Assembly: GCF_012273895.1 (NCBI RefSeq)
Contig: NC_052111.1
Coordinates: 1,612,001-1,676,000, forward strand
Direction: 5' to 3'
DNA length: 64,000 nt
DNA from: Zerene cesonia
Taxonomy: Eukaryota; Arthropoda; Insecta; Lepidoptera; Pieridae
Positions 24,055 to 34,600 of the stretch are shown one piece after another. Positions within the stretch are counted from its first letter, which is position 1; each line of letters opens with the position of its first letter. Under the pieces are notes generated by a model. It had not been told where the DNA came from. It was given only the letters and a program-made list of their open reading frames with translations, and searched no databases. Made by a program: the position numbers and the translations under genes.

Positions 24055-25552
24055 CTATATAATTGCGGCTGTGACTCCAAATCCCAGTCTGAATTTATCG
24101 TTAGGATGGTTTAAAAGCGCAGAGATAGCGCAAGCCAACTGTGCTCGTTTGCCGCCTAAGGTACGCTGCAACGTAGCTCCCACCAAACCGTCGGAGTCTG
24201 CGGACCCTCGCACAGTCCAGTCGTCGGTATGCCATTCATAAGCTAGGGTAGCTACTGCTCGCCGTATGGAGAAACCAACCTGAATAATGTTATATTATTA
24301 TTTATATTTTGGTACAACAGTAGGTACAGGTAAACATTTTTCGTAATTTTGTCATGAGCATCCAATCACTTTGTAATGAACGAGAAAAGTTATTGTATAC
24401 ATCATAAAACAAATAAGTGTCAGAAAAATTGCTATTAAAAATAAGTTGATAATTTATTATTTATGTTATATAATTTTTCATTATATTTAAGATTATTATT
24501 TGTTATAAAATTAAATGTCAATATATTCTATGTATGCACATTGTACACACCTCAAGCATAGCAGCAACCGTTAAAAATGGTTTCAAAGCTCTGGCATAAC
24601 ATAAATCTAGTCCACGATTGCCAAGTGTCGCACTAATAGAATGATCATCATTAGCCCATCGCCCGGCGCCTGATGCTGAACTTAACTCCGCGCCATAACC
24701 CCTTGCTACTATTTCAGCTCCTAAAGATAGCTGCTCCGTTACCGCCTATAATAAAGAAGGTTTTACTACTAAATCATATGTTATAATTAAACATAATATT
24801 TACGTTCTTATAATTATAAATTAACAAACCTGTAAATAATGGAGTGCAATGAATTCTCGATTAACAGCTATTACTGATGCTGTGAAACTGTTAAAATAGG
24901 CATCAAATATACTTTCAAAGCTATAGAACTCCCCATCACCAATTTGAGTTACAACAGTAGCCCTTGTGCCTTGTGTCGGTCCTACACGCATTTCGCAACT
25001 AATTTGGCCACCGGGTGCTGCCTCCATTATAAAATATGGTAGACCTACAGGTTTATTTTTGTCAACATATGATAGTAGCAGTTTATATCCACCAGGTGAT
25101 ACAGAACTAAATGATAAAGTATGTCCCAAAACCCAATTATTACTTGCACCTTGTTTTACCGAGACACATGCGCCTTCAAAACATTGAGGGAGACGATATC
25201 GCGCTGCGTTATGAATATGCCTCAATAAACCAGGATTTGAAGCTCCTGCTGGGAGTCCACCAGGATCCTTGTGTCCAGGACAAACTCGACCGGTTCTGGA
25301 TCCTGTTACTCCTGCTCCCGTCTTACCACGATCTCCAGTGGTAGTTTTTGAATTGTCCCGTACAGTACACTCACATTTTCTTGGAGATGATGCATCGCCA
25401 CCAGCATATCTATCTGGTGTTGGATCTTTTCTAGGCGAGTTCGTCGGGGAGCAAGGCTTTGATTTTGCATAAATTTTTTCAAAAGACACGAATCTTAACA
25501 AATTATACAAAGACGGCTTAAAATAATTACTATTTGATTCATCTTTATTCAT
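24055..25552 (-). CDS. Tom40: Tom40-like mitochondrial outer-membrane channel, 3 exons, complete
   Basis: Exons are 24830-25552, 24551-24745 and 24055-24279, phase 0 at both junctions, giving 380 residues. From about residue 105 the protein follows Tom40: NPGLLRHIHNAARYRLPQCF, EGACVSVKQGASNNWVLGHT, GYKLLLSYV, then ALHYLQ, GAEIVARG, DWTVRGSADSDGLVGATLQR and C-terminal DKFRLGFGVTA, which resembles a beta-barrel sorting signal. Known role: pore of the TOM complex that takes precursors across the outer membrane. It is longer than usual because of a charged, low-complexity N-terminus of about 100 residues and is clearly diverged from the canonical sequence (VKQGASNN where KGLSNHF is typical). A second paralogue like Drosophila tomboy40 seems likely. 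The Met at 25552 is chosen; an in-frame Met at 25612 would add a hydrophobic leader. Confidence 0.82.
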
Positions 25553-26563
25553 TTTATTAAATGTGAAAAAATATATTATCAATAGAAAAAGATTTATGTC
25601 AAATGCTGACAAATTTTAGAAGTGTTTTAAAAAATATTTTTTTATAATGCAATAAGACAATGCCGTAGGGATTATTTTAGTCTATTTGATCAAACTGTTT
25701 GTTGTTATATTAAGAACATTCTAAATATATCTCTTCTCAACGTCCTTACACTTACAAATATTACATTAATGTAAAAATCTTCAGTCGATCTTATTAAAGC
25801 AGTCGATTCAATATCAGTTAATATATGATATTCAATTTCAAATATCCTCTTTTGACATGCATACATATTATGTTTTAGAATCTGAGCATAACTAAGTCTA
25901 ATTTTTTCTTATATAACAGTAAAGACATGTTTTTCTTCTTCTATTACTTTTATTCCTATACCTATTTTATAATGGTCTCTAAATATTTTAATTTATGGCA
26001 GTACTGCGTTGCCCCAATTTTGCCAATATCCTGTGGTGCGTAGGTATAGTATTTTTAGTTCAATCTTACTAACTTTTTTTTGTATGTGGCAGTCGAGCAC
26101 GCTTCGGCACGAATTGGGCCAGCTCGCACCGAGGACTACACCCTCACAGAAAACCGGCGTGAAATAACATACTTCTGTCTTTCGTTCGGTGAGTGGGGGA
26201 ACCGGAGGCCCAAATCCTTTCCCTTACCCTTTCAGTCCCTTATTCCTCTCGTCAATCCTTTCTTCATCCCTTTTCAATTTGAGATCGGCAATCCATTTGT
26301 AAAGGTGTAAGGTCTGCAATCGATCTTACGCCTCTACAAATGTGTAGAGAAATAGAAATGTTAACAACAGTAAACAGCACAGAGTAAGCTATATACTACG
26401 TTTGTTATCACGTTATCTGTAATACTACGTAGTAAACACTCATCAGTTGTCACGTCTTGTCAGTGAGTTGTCAATGTGGTTAGTAATTTGTTTTTATTTT
26501 ATTGAGTTCTTTGAACATTTATAATTGCAAAAAGTTTCTGTAAACTAATATTTCATTAGAGCA
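25553..26563. other. Divergent intergenic region, Tom40-like to imd
   Basis: About 1 kb between two diverging genes, AT-rich, with a truncated SINE-like insertion at 26078-26345. No recognised NF-kB-type or other site is claimed. Confidence 0.4.
26078..26345 (+). repeat. Poly-A SINE-like element, copy 5 (3' truncated)
   Basis: Has the head GTCGAGCACGCTTCGGCACG and the body through the TTACGCCTCTACAAATG segment, then diverges. It lacks the GGCGGTGGTAGCGC part and the A tail. Confidence 0.75.
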
Positions 26564-29330
26564 ATGACGAACAAATTGAGTTCGAAGTTTTTGGAATTAC
26601 TTCGTAACTTAAAGCCAGATGCAGTTCCTCGTCCACCGCGACCCGAGGATTTAAATGAGAATATTCAGGACGAGAATGTGAACTCTACCAATACCAGAAC
26701 GGAAGATGGAAATGCAAATGATTTGAAAAAAGGCAAAAAGAAGCCGAAATACAAAAAGTCATTTTCAACACCCAATGACGAACCATCATCTGCTTTCGAT
26801 GAAGACGATAATGATAGACGTAGTAGCAATGGAAGCAGTGTTGTTAATACGCAATGTATGTACTTAATACAAAATTGTTTACTTTCATAGCATATTAAAT
26901 ATGTTACCAAAATTCTTTGTTAGTGATATTAAACATTGACGATGATAAACATGGTAATAGCCAATAAAATGATGTCGTTTTCCTGTTGTCATTGAGCGCA
27001 TCATGCACACTGTTGTCCTATTGGTGTAATTCTGGTTCCGTATACACAAAGAATTATCTGGAATATGACTCAAAATTGGATTTTCCAAACCAGAATAATA
27101 TACTATATATTCAAATTTATATATTTACAGCTGGTGGAAATGTGATTAATATTGTCAATGCAAGTAACATTCGCTGGGGGAATGAGTTTGTTTATTATTT
27201 GGGGCCTGTCAATGGTCACCCACACAAAAGTAGTCCCAAACATGATGAGGAACAAGTTGAAAAAACAAATCTTATATCTCTACTATTGGAATCAGAAATT
27301 AAGGTATTTCATATTATTTTTCAGCAATATAATAGTTTTTATTTTTACATGCAAAACATAAAATTGAATCACTAGGAGGGATTTAATTAACATTTCTTAA
27401 ACATCATTGTTGAAGACAAGATGAATTAATAAGGAGTTTTATATTGATTTTTACACATGATTGCAGCCAGAACATGAATACATAGACTATATTTCTAAAA
27501 ATCTGGGCAAGAACTGGTACAGCATATTCCGAGCTCTAGGCTACACTCGTGGACAGATAGAAACTGCAGAAATTGACATGGCCAAAAATGGTGTTGCAGA
27601 GGTAAAATTTATCATTGATCGATTTATTGATAATTACTCTTTATTTCATCTTTTATCTACATTATTATTCAAACTTTCACTACCTATTTTATTATGTGCA
27701 CTGGATGTTGAATATATGTTTATAATGCTGGAATAATGCTGCTAAATGGATTTCTCTCTTACATATCTCCTCTTCTCTCACTTTAACCTGCAGTTCTAGC
27801 CACAATTGGTGGTCACAAATAACAGTGGTTCAATGTCCCAATGTCAATGTCAATGTCCCAACAGAAGTGACACCATACACCTTCATAAATGATCATCTCA
27901 ATGTTTTTGTTACTTCATGGTTTGACATACAATTTTTCAAAATGTGTGGGATGAACATATGGAATATTTAATTCAACCCTTTTTTTCTTGTTCTCACCAT
28001 AACATAAGTATATTTTTTACATATTGACAATATAATTATTATTGAAATATGAGCTTCACAAAAACCTTTGATTAATTAAATTATCTTTTTTGTGTTGATG
28101 ATGCTACTAGAATATTGCAATACAGTAGTGTTGTACCATTTTATGCTGTGTACTTTTGCTTGCCTATGTGTGTTATCTCGTAGTGAAAGCACAACTCAAT
28201 AATAAAAAATAATATAGTAATTATGGAATCTACTTTAAAAATTGCGCATGGAGTTCTCTAATTGTGTATTGAGCTGCTTAATATGGCGCATATAATTTGG
28301 GATCCCGCATCTCGCCCCTTGGTCTCTTAGCACGATGGACTTTTAGACGGATAAGTAGACTGTTGTGCTATTGGTATATATATTGTTATAGCTTTATCAA
28401 TATTTTTTTCTGTTTATCTGTTATATCAAAAATGATGAGTGATAATCTTTTGGTTTATTTTGCAAATCTGTATATCATACATAATTCATATTGTTTTCCG
28501 AAAAATAATAAATTGCAATCTACACAATTTTTACACGCTTTTTATTAGCTTCACCTGTATGTTTGTTTGTAACCGACTTCTTTGGACGCGATTTTGACCC
28601 ACTTTAAACGGCCAGATTTCGTTCAAACTTTGTAGATTTATTGAGGACCGATGACAATACACTAATTTGATAAAATTATTCCATTTTTTAATTTGCAAAA
28701 TATGATTTTTGTTAAAGCGTGTTTTTTAGTTTTTTTTAACTATTGTTTATTACTGATATTGATAGCATGATTTAATTGATTGCATACCAAAGAAAATCAA
28801 CGACTTAACTATGCATGCCTTTATGATGTATTAGTATCTTAATACATTTTCAACCGCCTTCTAAAAAAGTAGGTTACCAATTCCACTGCCTTTTTTTGTA
28901 TTTAATACCTCATAACTTTTTACTGCGGGAACTGAACTTTTTATTTTAAAGCTCACATTAAAATTTGGTCTAGTTCTGATGCTTTGAAGGTGGTTTGGTG
29001 GGCGAAATAATTATATAATGTATATCATATTTGCTGATACTAAACTAAAACTTAAAGATTCGAAATTAAAGTGCAGTACAAACAGCGGCAAAATAATAAT
29101 GAATTGTTACTGCGTAAAAAGATAATTAACATATATTTTCGCAAACAGATTATGTTTAACTTGTATAAATAATGTAAATTTACTTACAGGCTCGCTACAA
29201 GCTGCTCTTGGATTGGGTTAGAAATGACGATGATGGTACACTAGGCAAACTCGCAACCGTTCTTTGGGATGAAGGTGAAAGACATGTGGTAAAGGAACTG
29301 GCGGCCTTGTACAAAAAGAACAAGAAATAA
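26564..29330 (+). CDS. imd: IMD innate-immune adaptor with death domain, 4 exons, complete
   Basis: Exons are 26564-26855, 27131-27303, 27467-27601 and 29190-29330; phases join to 246 residues. The C-terminal half (about 158-245) is a death domain: YISKNLGKNWYSIFRALGYT, RGQIETAEIDMAKNGVAEAR, YKLLLDWVRNDDDGTLGKLA, typical of lepidopteran IMD. The segment from Val102 (NVINIVNASNI) resembles the amyloid RHIM-like motif of IMD. Near the N-terminus, LKPD19 followed by AVPR matches the layout of Drosophila IMD, where caspase DREDD cuts after LEKD and exposes an IAP2-binding AAPV. Family role: couples peptidoglycan receptors PGRP-LC/LE to FADD-DREDD and TAK1-IKK, leading to Relish and antimicrobial peptides. 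The start at 26564 is supported by the position of this motif. Intron 3 (27602-29189) holds repeats. Confidence 0.92.
28560..29000 (+). repeat. Unclassified dispersed repeats in imd intron 3
   Basis: 28851-29000 shares the AACCGCCTTCTAAAAAAGTA start, CTCATAACTTTTTACTG and GGTCTAGTTCTGATG blocks with the AACCGACTTC family. 28560-28690 (TAACCGACTTCTTTGGACGC and onward) looks like a related but distinct lepidopteran repeat. Confidence 0.5.
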
Positions 29331-30147
29331 ATTGAGGCTAATATATTGTGTCATTGTGATTGTCAAGAAAGGTGCTTTATTTAGTGTGAATGTAAAAGGT
29401 TTATGAAACCTTAAATACTCTAATATAAGTTTTATAGGCTGCCAGTTAGCAATAATTGAAAGATTCAAAGCTTTTAAATATCAACAAATCACATTAATGC
29501 CTTAGGGTTATAATGTAGTAGATATTTCATGTAATATGTACAAACATGTATGTATTTAATTATCAAATATTCTAATACATACTTTATTATTTGAATTATA
29601 TAAATTTTTATATTTACATGGCATGAAGGCAATCTAAAAGCATTTTATATGAAATAAAATATAAATATAGATGTATATTTACAAAATGATGATTTATTTT
29701 TCATTAATTTGTTTGTACTTGTATTCATAGGTAATATTACGCCGAATCATAGTAAAATGGAATACAATTATATTAGTATTTATCGGAAATAAACATAACT
29801 TGATACAGGGACCAAGTCGAAAAACTTAAGACTGTTAATAACAGTTCATGTGAAGTATGATAGTACATATTTTTAAGCAAAACAGTTGTATGTGACCACT
29901 GGGTTATCGGATCTTTTTAACACGCTTTTATTAGCTTGATTGAACAAAGTTTTTACCAATTTCCAAAGGTATATGTTCTATTTTGTATGTATATTTTATA
30001 GCAAAAATCAGAAATGCTCTGTATACTCGTATGCAGAATATATTATATTTTTTTATCAATGTGCAATAAATTTTCCAAGTTCAAAATTTTATATAATTTA
30101 CTATGAAGTTTAGTTTAATATAAGAATGTTGTAACATTTTGATATTT
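29331..30147. other. imd 3' UTR and AT-rich intergenic DNA
   Basis: AATAAA-like signals follow the stop codon (for example within TGAAATAAAATA near 29650), so the 3' UTR may be about 330 bases. No other gene seen. Confidence 0.4.
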
Positions 30148-30299
30148 GAGAAATTTTAAAAGAATAGAAAAAATTTGATCACGAGGCGAGATTCGGGGAT
30201 TCACTGGTGGCCGAGAGGCCAGGCGTTGCTACGGATTGGGTAACGCGGGTTCGAATCCCGCCTCGTGATCATTTTTTTTCTATTCTTCCAAAACTTCTC
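30148..30299. mobile_element. Fold-back element with tRNA-like core
   Basis: Ends are 41-bp inverted arms (30148-30188 and 30259-30299) matching at about 36 of 41 positions. Between and into the right arm lies a tRNA-like segment: A box TGGCCGAGAGG (30208-30218) and B box GGTTCGAATCC (30248-30258), 29 bases apart, resembling a Ser/Leu-class tRNA. The arms include GATCACGAGGCG, which pairs like an acceptor stem. Two further copies of the right half are at 40580-40705 and 52424-52542. Not a functional tRNA gene: the spacing and D/anticodon region do not fold properly by eye. Confidence 0.65.
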
Positions 30300-30431
30300 A
30301 TTGATAAAGCATTTCAATGATATAAAATATTATTATATTAATTGCGGATATTAAAGGAGTACTAATGTTTAAACCGGTATTTCTTAGCGCAACAGTAGAA
30401 AGAAAAACATATATATATAGATTTTTATTTA

Positions 30432-31435
30432 TTACATTGACTTATGCATGGCATTAAATTCAGTTTGCACCAATAGAAGTTTATTTTTAATGGCTTCCAA
30501 TAGTGAGATGGTACAATTGACCTTGTTCATGGAAGAAGCTAGTACAAATATGATAATCAAATTTCCATTATAATTAAGATTATTGGCTTGTGATATTTTT
30601 TGTAACAATTTACATGATATATTTTCTTTCATAGTTTTAAGCATATATGTATAGGTCTCTTAAATATAGCTATATAACGTACATAGATTAGTCAGAGAAG
30701 CTTTAAAATACAATTACTAATAAGGACTTCAATAGAAGTAACAATTATTACCTACAGTAAAAGCTTTCTGACTATCCTAGTATGCTTAATGATATACATT
30801 AAATCTTAAAAAAATAACATAGGCATGAAAGATATTGAAACCGCAATGATTGTGCAATAATAATCTCAACTAATTCGTTACCGCCTAAAAAAATTCGGTC
30901 AAAATTTTTTACTTTATATTCAATCGTAAGATACGTAACTATACAGGAACTATATTCTTGAAGTAAATGAAGTGTTTTTCTAGTCATGTCTAAAGTGTTT
31001 ATATAATTTTTGGAAATAAATTTTGCAGTTATCAATAAAATTTTACACCTACGTACTATTGGTTTGATTTTTCATGTACCTATATGTAAGTTCAGAATCA
31101 GCGATGCTTCTATATTATTATGGAGCTATTTCTTTTCGACACAGTTTACTCAATTTTATTAGATAACTAGATTTCTTCTTGGTTACCTTAAAATCACAAT
31201 GCGTTTCTTTCTGTAGTTAAGTGCGATTTTAACAGTGATCGATTTATTAATCATAGCTACATGTATTTTGTACGAATCGTGGTGAAAATCGAATTGAGGA
31301 CGTAAATAAGTTCGGAACTTACGATTACAAAGAAATAAATCAAAACCAATGAATTGATTTAAACTATGATCCGAAGGAGCCCGTAATTGAAGATGGATGC
31401 AATTATTTATGTCTAGCAAAACACAATATAAGATA
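30432..31435 (-). CDS. Unrecognised protein, 3 terminal exons, 5' end unresolved
   Basis: Three minus-strand exons join in phase: about 31182-31432 (acceptor GCTAG, ending TTA AG before GTAACC), then from the acceptor TACGTAG into TGT AAA ATT, ending GGC G before GTAACG (about 30889), then from the acceptor TTTAAG (about 30656) to the TAA at 30432. The joined peptide begins INNCIHLQLRAPSDHSLNQF, includes RKFRTYLRPQFDFHH and DMTRKTLHLLQEYSS, and ends LLVQTEFNAMHKSM. The three phases matching without stops argue for a real gene. I recognise no domain, membrane segment or family. No start codon is found: the frame is closed by TAA just upstream of the first acceptor, so at least one 5' exon is missing, or the gene is broken. 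It lies head-to-head with ENOSF1. Confidence 0.45.
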
Positions 31436-31651
31436 CATTAACTTAATTGAACGTCGTACAAAAAATAGTATATGCTCTTATCTATAACTATGCATTAAAA
31501 TGGTAAATATTGTCAACTGATTAAACAAAAGGGCAAAGCAATACGATTGTAATTGTATTATTATCTATAAAACAAACTAAGTAAATAGTTTCTTAATAAT
31601 ATTATCAGTTCACTCAAAGCTTTCGAGAGAACCGCTGCGCTTGAACGTAAG

Positions 31652-34600
31652 ATGCCGTTTCCAAGTAAAAAAGGTTTGAAAATAATTAATCTCGATGTGA
31701 AAGACGTAAGGTTTCCAACTTCTCTTGGCGGCCATGGATCCGATGCTTTGGTAAGTTTACTATTGTTAATTAACTCCTCTACTTGAAACACATTTGCTAC
31801 TTAGAAATTATATTTTGATACGTACTTATATATTTTAAAGAGATTTATGGGCCGGTTTCGAAGAGTATTATAAGGTGCCGATTTCACTGCTTCCTGATTT
31901 GTTCTGTTTATCTTATCAGTCAGTTAAAATGACAATGTAAAATAATTACATTAAAAGTATCAATAGGCTGTCAGGGGCATCAGTATGGATTGGAAAAGGC
32001 TTTAAAAATAATGAAAACAAAATAAAACTACCTTCAATTACCTGAATAAGTCAATTGATGACGTGAATAATATTTTGGTTTTCTTGATGATTATAATGCA
32101 CTTTTCAATACTTTTTAATAACAGATACAATTCATAACGCTTTCAAACTGAGTTGGTGCACATTGAGTACATTTTGACATTTTTATTTTTATTAAATTAA
32201 AGGTCGTTTCAATTTATAAGTTCGTCGTTTATTAACACTTAAACAAACATAAACCTACCTTCTCGTGGTAGTAATGAATGCGTGTAGCACGACGCTATCA
32301 GATGTTGCTAATTTTAATACAACTTTTTAAGCCGATCTTTTTCATACAGCATACTGATCCCAACTACTCCTGTGCATATGTTACAACCACTACAGAAAAC
32401 GGCAAGCAGGGCTTCGGGTTGACGTTCACGTGTGGTCGAGGAACAGAGATCATAGTTTTAGCTATAAGGTCTCTTAAAAGATTCATCGTTGGACAAAATG
32501 CATCTGATATTTTTGCGGACTTCGCTGGATTCTGGCGCACCATTACTAACGATTCTCAGATGAGATGGGTAAGATAAGAGATAATATTTGAAGAGTTTAA
32601 ATATAAAACTTATTAAGAAAGAAATTCAATTGTAAATACCTATGGCTCATTGTCAACTTATTGATTTATAAAATTCTTTCTAGTAATATAAAGGCAAAAA
32701 CGAAGCGATATTTCGATATGATTTTTGACGCTTCTTTTTAACACAATACAGAATCTTATTTGGGAATTAAGCATTAGCATTATGGAAATTTGCCTTCACT
32801 TCGCCGACAGAACCGCGAGAGGAAAGCTAAATATTAAAATCTATCAATAAGTTGTAACCGCTTTTTGTTTTATAATCTGATATCATAAATAAAATTTTAC
32901 ATGAGTCTAATTGAGGTGATCAGTACAACTCAATTATTTCAAATTAGGCAAACATCTCTAAATATACCATATTTTAATTTTCAGATTGGACCAGAAAAAG
33001 GTGTCGCGCACTTAGCAGCCGCTGCTATTCTCAATTCCTTGTGGGATTTATGGGCCAGAATCGAAAATAAACCTTTGTGGAAATTACTAGTCGATTTGGA
33101 GCCTGAAGTGAGTATTTTACTTGTGATATATATCAGACTAGCTGCGCCCGCGGTTTCACACGCGTAAGTCCGTATCCCGTAAGAATATCGGGATAAAAAG
33201 TTTCCAGCTGTCCAGCTGTCTACGTACCAAATTCCATTGTAATCGGTTCTGTAGTTTTTGCGTGAAAGAGTAACAAACACACCTCACAAACTTTCGCAAT
33301 TATAATATTAGTAGGAAGTAGCATTATATTATTAGTAGGATACTTCAATAAATACTTCGTCTTCATCAAAATGCTTTACTAAACCCTGTAACAGTTCCTG
33401 GAAGAGATCATTTCTAAGTGATAAGGCCGTTCAACAAATTGTACTAATTGTAATTTTAAATTGTATTTTTCTTTCAGCCCATGTTATTTCTAACTTTCCC
33501 TTTTTGCACAATTTTGTTAAAGAGTAAATAAATAAAATAACATATATATTATGTTACAAATGAGAGACCAAAAAACCTACATTTATTATAATGTAAATAT
33601 TGTCAAAAGTATTGTTGATAATTTGATAGCATTTCAATAAAAAAGTCGTAAAATTATGGTGATACACTATGATACTTATGTTATCAGCTGTTGTTATGAA
33701 TTTGATTTTATAAATATAGTATTCGTCTTTACAGGAGTTGGTTTCCACAATTGACTTTCGTTATATAACAGACGTTATAACGAAGAAAGAAGCCATCGAA
33801 CTTTTAAAAGCCAAGAAAACTGGTAAAGAAGAAAGAGTCATATTTTTAGAAGAAAATGGGTACCCAGCATACACCACCCAAGTTGGTCAGGGTTTTTTTC
33901 ATATTATTAAAAATAGGTCTTCATATAATATGTAGTAGATAATTTACAATAACACTTAGATTATTAATTCATAATGAATTGCGCTATATTAGAGCATAAA
34001 GAAGATAATATAATCGTAGCGTAACAACTGATGAAACTAGATCTTAGTTTCATTCCTGGTAGAAAAAAAGGAATGATAAGAAAATTTGAACGATGTTGAT
34101 TCATTATTTATAGGTAAATTATATTCAACAACTAACATTGACAATTTTATAATTTTATTTTACAGGTTGGTTAGGTTACAGCGATGAATTGGTAAAGGAA
34201 TTATGTCACAAATATTTGAGCCTTGGATTCAATCACTTTAAAGTCAAAGTTGGATGCAATGTAGAAGATGACTTAAGGAGAGCAACCGTCGTCCGAAAAT
34301 GTATCGGAGATGACAAGGTTTTGGTTAGTACTTGTGGATTAAATTGTGATTGTGGAAAAATGAAAAACCTGTTCGATTTTATTGGAGAAGAGGTAGAGAG
34401 ATTTAGGTACGTCGGATCAATAAACTATGTGATTGGTATCGGACTTTCAGCCAAGTAAACAACACATCACGACCTCGTAACTTTATTGACAAGCGAATCA
34501 TTTGATCAAAGAATCTTATTAATCGATCTACTTCTTCCAGAAACAATTTCTTGTGGACAATACTTACCCATTCATAAAATATAAGTCATCATTTATCGTG

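Noticed and set aside
24966..25472. Three plus-strand ORFs of 67-77 codons
   Set aside because: Antisense shadows of Tom40-like exon 1.
30189..30272. Functional tRNA gene
   Set aside because: A and B boxes are present, but the D and anticodon arms do not form a proper cloverleaf by eye and related copies lack the 5' half; treated as repeat.
31561..31791. 76-codon minus-strand ORF as a first exon of the orphan gene
   Set aside because: It overlaps ENOSF1 exon 1 in antisense, and I found no donor that joins it in the required phase to 31432.
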